64,000 nucleotides of DNA from assembly GCA_030248135.1 (NCBI GenBank), contig JASANC010004723.1:1-64000 (forward strand). The letters run 5' to 3'. The stretch comes from Theristus sp. LFF4_11 (taxonomy: Eukaryota; Nematoda; Chromadorea; Monhysterida; Xyalidae). How positions within the stretch are numbered: the stretch's first letter is position 1; the number at the start of each line of letters is the position of its first letter. The position numbers and the translations under genes were made by a program. This document shows, piece after piece, positions 53,701-62,500 of the stretch. Under the pieces are notes generated by a model. That model had not been told where the DNA came from, did no database searches, and was given only the letters and a program-made list of their open reading frames with translations.

Positions 53701-56700
53701 CGATAATCTGCATTTTTGCAGAAAGCAATAAGTCTGCTATGGTAAAAAAATCAGAGTGGCAAATTGTGGGATGTGAAACTATCTTATAAATTCGCATTTG
53801 TTCTGAGCAATCTCGTAGTGAAACATCAGAGTTCGTCATAGTTCAATGCGATTCGGCCGTTCGGCGTTCGGTATTTTTAAGTTACTGTGTGCGTATTGCT
53901 TTTTCATCTTTTTGTGTTGTGAACATTCGGGTTGTCATCAACGTTCATTACTTGGTGTTTGTTTCAGCTAACTCAACCGTTTGTATTGTACAACAATTGT
54001 CGAATTTGCATGTTTTCCAGATATTCTGCTGTAGTGCGTGACAGTGACAAAAAACCTTGAAAAAATTTGGTCAGAAAAACCTCTCCGTGCTCTGCAGTTC
54101 ATCTGGCTAACATATACAACTACCTGACTGGTTGGCTGCACACACGTGAACTGGACGCATGCATTGCTGTGCAGGCTGATGAATGGATTTTTTGCAAGCA
54201 CTGCTGTGGAGGCGGAGTTTGACTGCACAGAATGCATGCATCACACTACACGTGTATACAACCAACCAATCAGCTTAGTTGTATATATTAGCCAGATGTA
54301 CTGTAATAGTGTTTTAATTCTCACACACAGCTCGAAAGATCTCAGTACAAGCCAGTGAGAGCATTTTGAACAAGTTTGAACTTTTTGGCTCACGCTGTAC
54401 AGGGTTGCCAAAAAACAATAAAAACGGCTCGTTCTCGAGTCTCCTTTATTGTTTTGGTATAAAATTTGAAACACTAAGATATTTTGCAATTGCTTGTGTT
54501 GAAATTTCTTTAAAAATTCTGAAAGATCGTTTTTGATTCAAAATGAAAATTCTGACAAAATCATGCTTGTTTATTATTGTCCTTCTTGTTGAACATCTCC
54601 CAATGTTCCTTTACACGCACAGATAGAAAAACTGTTTTATAGCTGCCCAGCAATTTGAAATCAGCAAAACTAAACGTAATCTGACGGCCGATTTTAGCAA
54701 GAGATTAAAAAGTTGTGAAACGGCTAGAATATTTCAAAGTGACAAAGAAATTGAAAAAAGACAAACTTCACGTGCGTTTTGATTTCCTGATGTGACTTCT
54801 CCTCCATAAACTTAGTTAGTCCAAAAAAACTATGCCAAAAATGTCAGCTCAAATCAAAAAAGGCAAACATAACTATAATTCTTACATCGATGATAACCAT
54901 CAATGGATGCGTCCGAGACCGACGAGTTTGAAACGTCGCTGTTCTTCAAAGATTAAAGTTTTCGAATCAAATTTTAACACAATCATTGTCAAAAATTTCT
55001 CAAGCAGTGTTTCCAATCTTATACCACAACACTGAAGCAGACTAGAGAACGAGCTGTTTATGTCCATTGTATTTTTGTTTTACAACACTTTGAACAGAGG
55101 CTATTATGCTCCCATTTTATTTGTAAACTCTCATTAATTCCAGTGGAAATTTGTGGGTCGTTGGTAACAACACAGCGTTACGTCTAATCAATGGACCGTA
55201 CATGTACGCTGTTATAAACAACGCTACACCAGCAGCTGGTCTTGCGGGCTACGTTTGCGAACGGCAGAGTCGGTTTCAACGCTTTATATATTTTTTTAAT
55301 AAGTGCTTTTTAGTTTGTTTCCAGCTGACGTGTTCTTTAAAAATACTTTAGTCACTGACACAAAATACTTGTTTATCCGTTGGAACGACTCAAGAATACA
55401 AGAGTATACGAGTGACGGGCCGTTTCTGGTGAACATGACCGATATTGGTGTACGTTTGATTATGTTCCGTTAGTTCTTCAAACACTACGTCTTGTCTTTA
55501 TGCTTATGGTTTTTTTAAATCGACATATTCAAGGAGTTTTGACAGTTGTTTGCCAGGCACAGAAAAAAACAGTTATTTGTGTTATTGTTCTACCATCTCA
55601 GTTCTACAGATTTCACCCATAAACCTAGAAAAAATTTCAGCAAAACTTCTCACAAATGCATCTCGAAGCACAATTGATTGACTTGACAACGCTGGGAACA
55701 AATGAAACCGTGATGTTCCCGATATATCTAATCACCCGCGAATATCTGTCGATTATGGTCACTCTAGTGGCACCCTACTTGAGTTTCCTGTCTGACAACA
55801 CCACCGTTACATTCGGCCATCCATATGACAAATGTCAGAGTCGTTGTTTTGTTTTTGATTGTCTTGTCCTCAAAAATGAATGAAATTAAAAATTCATGCT
55901 TGAGGCGGCAATTCAAATTTGCCAAAGTGACTTGTATCTCAGGTACTCGGATCATTTTAGCAATTTTTAAAACCCGCTTCGAGCACGAAACTGCTTGTGT
56001 GTCAATGCGTTCTATGAGTCGCAGATTAAAAAAAATATTAAGACAAAAAAGGTGGAGTGGAACGTTTGGCACAATATATTAGCATATCAAAATTTTGATA
56101 TCAAAATGCAAAACCAAAAGCTTTACTCTTCTTGATTCAGTATGTTCAAATTCAAACCAAATCCAATTATTGAAGACCGAGAAAAGTTGAACTGATTGCC
56201 GCCTGATCATTTATTTATATGATAACCTTTTTTCACATAACCTATCTAGACACTCAAAAAATGTCCTTCAGGGCCAAACACCCTTCGGGCATATTACTTC
56301 CAACTGTTCCCCGACGGGCTAACGCAGCAGTTTGCTGACCGGGTAACCGATGAAACGGTGGGTGGAATTTGTTTTTATTCCACTGAGAAAACTCAAAAAC
56401 AATGTGAGCAAAAACAACGTAGACTGTTGACTAAGTATAGCTCCACAAATTGCTGAGCGGCCTGTGGTGTAGCACAAAAACTTGATGAGCATTTTGTTGA
56501 ACAATTTCGTCAGCTAAACGGCATGCCTGAATTCAATTCAGAAAATAACCGAATAAAAAATTCAGACACACGACGAACCAATGCCAATTCCACGCAACAT
56601 AACTGGCGTCTATCAAATTGGCCTGATCATGGAGAATGGTGTCAGTCAGCTGAGAACGTTCAATGAATCAGTGAGTTAAATAGAAACGAAAACAAAAATA

Positions 56701-59527
56701 TCCCGACGAAATTCGAGAAGGAACAAGCAAATCCGAGTACTTTTCTTAGTTTGAAGACATTACACCGTGGTTACTATAGCATAGCAATGATTCACAGTCA
56801 CAAAAATTATATGCACACTTAAAATATTGCATAGTAGCGCAGCGCCTGTGTGCACCTGTGTACTATGTGCTGTGCAACATCGAATGTGTTGTACATCAAC
56901 AAAGTGTACCGTCTTCAAACTAGAGCTTTTCCGCGCAATTGCAGGTAAAAATTGTCTGCCGTTCGACTGGCTACGACATTCTCGTGTCGTACTTTGCGCA
57001 CGGCGGAAACGATTCTTACGAACGCCCGGATTGGATCGACGGCTCATGGCCGCAAGTAGCGCCACTCCCTGTGGTTGCCACTCAGTACGAGGCACTGCTT
57101 TATGTCGTCACAGTTTTTGCTAATCGTGAGTTTTTTTGAGCAGGAAACTTTTAAAAAGCGTGACATTACATACAGGATGCGTTTCAAAAAAACGGCAAAA
57201 AAGTTTTTTAGTTGTTTTAACACTACATTACTACATACTAAACATCTCACGAACAATAGTGTATTCTTCTTCATGCATTGCATCAAAATTTCAGTCAAAA
57301 ACTGTTAACTCTAGTTTTCCTTGCGCCAATTTTAGGTCAAAATTTAAAATTTTCATAAATCTCAAGTTTTGTTTTTGTCCAACATTCCAGATAAACATAC
57401 ATGTAATCAACAGCCAGATTTGATCTTATTCATTCAGTTCAATATTGCCATTTTGCGTTTCACTGTTTTCTCCATCTTTACTCATGTTCTCTAAGCTTAA
57501 AATTATTTGATGTTCATTCTAACAACTGACCTCCACCACTTTCAATTACAGCCCAAAATCGCTGACGAATGCTCTCCATCACACATGTTGCAATACTAGG
57601 TCGCTGTTACATTGTGGTCACGCTTCTTTAATTGATCGAATTAATTTTGAATTAATGTTAAAGTTTAATTGCATCTTTCAGCCGCTTCAGGTATCCCCAA
57701 AACCAATAATCCGAACCAAAAAATGCATGCACACAAAACTGGCTTTTCCCATACCGTACAGTAGTCCAAGCCATGCTCTTTTTTGTTGCGATCAATTTAA
57801 AAAAAAGTTAAACAAAGTTTAACAAAAATGCGATGTCATCTAAAACAGTAGATAAACAAAAAAGTCACATGGAAATCTAAAACAAACGCTAACAAATAAC
57901 TAATGTTGCACACACCAACTCAAATTTAATGAAATAGATGGTTGGAAATTACTCGGTCGTTGCGGCGCTTTGTTTTACTTACCAGATGCTTTGTTTTAGC
58001 TAAATTTCAGCATGATGTGTGACAACAAAAACTTATATTGCGAATTTCAGCTTAAAAATAGTGTAGTGGCAAAATACGGTGGGAAGACTTTTTAGACGTT
58101 TATTTAAACACCCTGTATTAAGCTTTTGGTACAACTGAAAACAATGAGATAAATCAGTGAGTGTTTTTGTTTAAATGGGCAAACAAGATACCTGTGTATA
58201 ACCTCTGTATTACCTCATTGGGAGTCAAATTATCTCTATATTTTCTACTGTGCAATCCAAGTAGCAATGCTTTGACGACGTTCTCACACATCGTACCATC
58301 AATAAAGATATCTTTGCTTTGGCACGGTTCTCCAATTAATATTCGCACACCTTTAGAATCTCATTTCAGAGACCGGCCGTTGTCGTGGCGCATGGCTGCA
58401 ACACGAATCACGCGAGTTCTATGTTGAATACATCCCGATGAACTACACAAACGTGAGTTTAACTGATTCATTAATAGTTGGTTAATTTAAAATTTGAGTG
58501 TAAACACCGTTTTATACAATCCAGCACAGCTAACGTAAAGTCTTGCATATATGGTCTCCTTTTATAAATTTATAAATGAAAAAGTTCTGAAAAAAGTGAA
58601 ATTTTGTGTGACAACCTTATAAGTGGGAGGAAATCTTATAAAGCGAAGATTAGGAAGTCCGGGCCTTATAAACAAAATGGGATTTTGACCAAATCAAAAT
58701 TTTTAGTGGGGGTATTATAAGTGGAAGGAACCTTATATGCAAAACTTTACGGTAATCTATGTAGCAACAAAAAAAACAGCACATATTCCACACTAATAAT
58801 TTATCTTTTTTATGCAAAAGATTATACTTTTCGGAAGTTGCGGTAGAGTTTACAATCAATTGAGCTATTGAGTTTTAGTGATTCTGACTGGTTGAGTATT
58901 GATTGTCCAAAGCTCTAGCGTTTAATTTTTTGAGATTGACCCACATTTTTTATATCAGGCCGAATTCTACTGTTTCCTGCTCGACGGACAATTGGCAAAC
59001 GTCACTGACGCCGATGGACCCGCGATCAGAGCGGCGATTTACTCGGAAGGATACAGAGTGAATCTGACGAATATGACTTTGTGAGTTTCTTTTAAGCTTT
59101 TTTTGGTTCTGGCTGATGCACCGGGAAAAACTTGCATAAAACGTCGGTGTCTTTTATGAGAAAGGGCACGTTATTTATTCCGCCATAGATGACTTTCTAC
59201 GCGTGATTTACTCGTGAGCGTATAAAGTCAGTATCAAATGCATGGTGACGGCGGAATAAAACGCGGTGCCCTAGAGCGTTTATCACTCCGCAATAGTGCA
59301 TAAAAGTACTTGGTCGTTGCAACTGTTTACGGGTAAAAAAAGTCCAAAAAAGTTTTTGGACGTCGTGGCCTCATACGGATGTAGTGACCCACGTTTCACC
59401 ATTTTGGCGTAGTAATTCTCCCTGTAGCTTCAAAAATCCAACGTTATGCCCGTGACTTTTTTAAAAACTGATTGATTGATTGAATGAATGAATGGGTTCA
59501 TTGATTGATTAATTAAATGATTGATTA

Positions 59528-59563
<36 letters not shown>

Positions 59564-62500
59564 ATTGACACAGGGAACTCATGATATATGATGACATTGA
59601 TGCGTGGAAGATGTGGTTAATGTGGAACTCATCGGGGCGTTCATTAGCATTTATCAACAACGAATTTGCGGAAGATGACTCATAGAGGCGTGCAAATCAT
59701 ACCATATCATACATTTATTAACAGTCAACGAGAATCTTCATCTGTCGTCTTATTAACGAGGTGAAAATGAAGTGGTTAATGTGCGTCACACATTAACTGT
59801 ATATTAGGGTGCGGGGTCAACTCCGGCCCACGCATTTCCGGCCCACGCATTAGCGTCCCGACATTTCCGGCCCACCCATTACCGGCCCACGTATTACCGT
59901 CCCACCCATTACCGGCCCGACATTTCCGGCCCACTCATTTCCGGCCCACTCATTTCCGGCCCGCCCATTACCGGCCCAGCCCAATAATCATCTTTCTGCG
60001 CTGTATTTCGCCACGGACAACGAAAATGAACTGAAACCGCACTCTAAATTGTACTCCCTGCTCACCGACATGCTTTTAACAAAAATACTTAATTTTTTTA
60101 TTTCAGTTTTCGTTTTCGTATCGCTTCTATTTGTTCATGACATTGGAACAAATGCTTCAGTTTGAATTTCGTCGATGATTCAGTTGATGTGTTTTTATTT
60201 ATTGCTTTGTTCCGTTCCGATTGATTTTGCACATTCAATTTCAATAACAACGACATGTCTGATAGGTCGACAAAAATAGGAGCTTTCTCAAACCGAATTG
60301 ACGCGCTGAGTTCGAATTTTGCACTGGACACAGAGCCAAATTCAATCATTTTAATTCTTAAAATTAGCAAAAACTCATGAAAATTGCCCCTCTAACCAAA
60401 TTTGGACATGTGGATCCACAACCAGGTCGTGTTTCTTAATCCTAATCATTCCTAATCCTGAACCTAATCCTAAGCCAAGCCTTTTTGATAAGGTGAAAAT
60501 GATCAATTTAGTTTTTGCATTTTTTCATGATGCATCACGAAAAAATCCGAATGAAAAAAAGAATTAAAAAATATCGAACCCTAAGTTCAAAGTGTAACCG
60601 CCTAATCAATGTGAGTTTCTTGATGAAATATAGCAGTGGGTGGCGGTTGAAGTCACTGGAAGCAAATTATTGGGCTGGGCCGGTAATGGGTGGGCCGGAA
60701 ATGAGTGGGCCGGAAATGCGTGGGACGCAGATGAACGGGGCCGGTAATGGGTGGGCCGGAAATGAGTGGGCCGGAAATGAGTGGGCCGGAAATGTTGGGC
60801 CGGAAATGCGTGGGCCGGAAATAACGGGACGCAAATGAACGCACGCCGTACATTAGTGACATCAACATTATCATAAAACATCATCTTTCACATTTGTATG
60901 TAGTTAATGAAATGCAAATGGAGTGACTTGCTTGCGTCACAAATTATCTACATTAACAGTAAAGGATGATTACAGATGATCATTTGCGCACATTAGAGTC
61001 ATCATTAACCACATGAATGCATTCGAAATTCGAACAGCGTTGAAGACTGTTAAGGAGCTGAGATCGGTAAAATGTTAATAAGACGGAATAACACTACCAG
61101 TTCATCTTCAATGTATCTATGTCATCATATATATATCTGAGTTCCCTGTGTGATTGATTGATTGGTTGATTGATCAATAAATTGATTGATTGAATGTTTG
61201 ATTGATTGATTGATTGAGTGAGTGATTGATTGGTTCATTGGTGTCACATCATTTTGGAAACGTCAATTTTACAATCAGTTGAGTATTTAACAATTCCAGC
61301 CCACCACTGTACTGGGCAAACCAGCAGCGCGTCTACGACATTAACGGATATGAAGTGTTATTCAATGGCACGGAAACGTATGAAATGCTAGTGAATGCTA
61401 CTTGGCAGAACGGCACATGGATGAATGCCACTTGGATCAATGGAACTCGATTGAACGACAGCGGGATCTGGGTAAAATTTAAACAATTCAACCTTTCTCT
61501 CTCCCTCTCTCTTGTAAATTCTTGTTTTTCAAAAGAGTTTTCGTTTATTTTCAGGTAAACGGAAGTTGGGTCAATGGTACGTGGATTAATGTTACGGAAA
61601 ACATTTACCAGTTCCCGCCAAGCATCGAGCTGCCGTTTATTTGCGAGAGAATGAGTGAGTTATTTATTATCTTTGCTTTTGTTGTGCGACTCATTAAGCG
61701 CTTAGAAAGGTAAAAATTTTATGGTTGACGCGAGAATTCAAATTTGGTGAATTGACCTGTGTCCTTGAGTTACGAGGCCCATTTTGACTTGCCGCATCAA
61801 GCAGGAAACGAATTTATTTTTATTCCGTAAACACTTTCAGTCGCAGAATCAAAAGAAAAAACATTTCACTTACAATCAAAACATTTTTACAAACTTTCAA
61901 TTTTTCAAACTTAAAAATGAACACAGCTCTAAATTCCACGTATACATTGCAATATCTTTTCAGTCTTTTCCAACCACACATTTACGCTCGAGTTCAACGA
62001 CACGCAATCGTCGCGGTTCACGGGAGAAAGCCCCGTACAAGTGCTACTGAACGACTCAAATGTTGGTTGCAAGATTTGAAATTTATTTGAGTCTTAGTCA
62101 TTAAACTTGCATTCGATCATAACCCACTAATGTTGCACCTGCGCAAATTATAAGACAGATGCATGTACGCGTGTATCCTGGCTTTAGGCTTCAATATGAA
62201 TTAATAAATAATTAATAAATTAATAAAAATAAAGAACTTTACGTTTTGTTTGTTTGCAGGCAAACATGCAACAAATACCATACGGCGTCACCATATGGGA
62301 CGATTCGCTATACGACATTTGGCCGGTCACCAGCTACGCAGTGGTCTGGGGGCGACACGTATTTCCGGAAAAACCGCGACTTTTCTATCGAAACGTATCA
62401 ATCTACAATCACAATTTCTCGTTTGGAATTATTGAGCCATATGACACATGTGAGTGGAATTTTTTGAATTCTCTGTAGGTTCAGAGAATTAAAATCCTTT

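Noticed and set aside
60515..60884. Repeated AGPEM/FRPTH-type frames resembling a repeat protein
   Set aside because: They come from the GGCCCA minisatellite arms of a nested element and appear on both strands.
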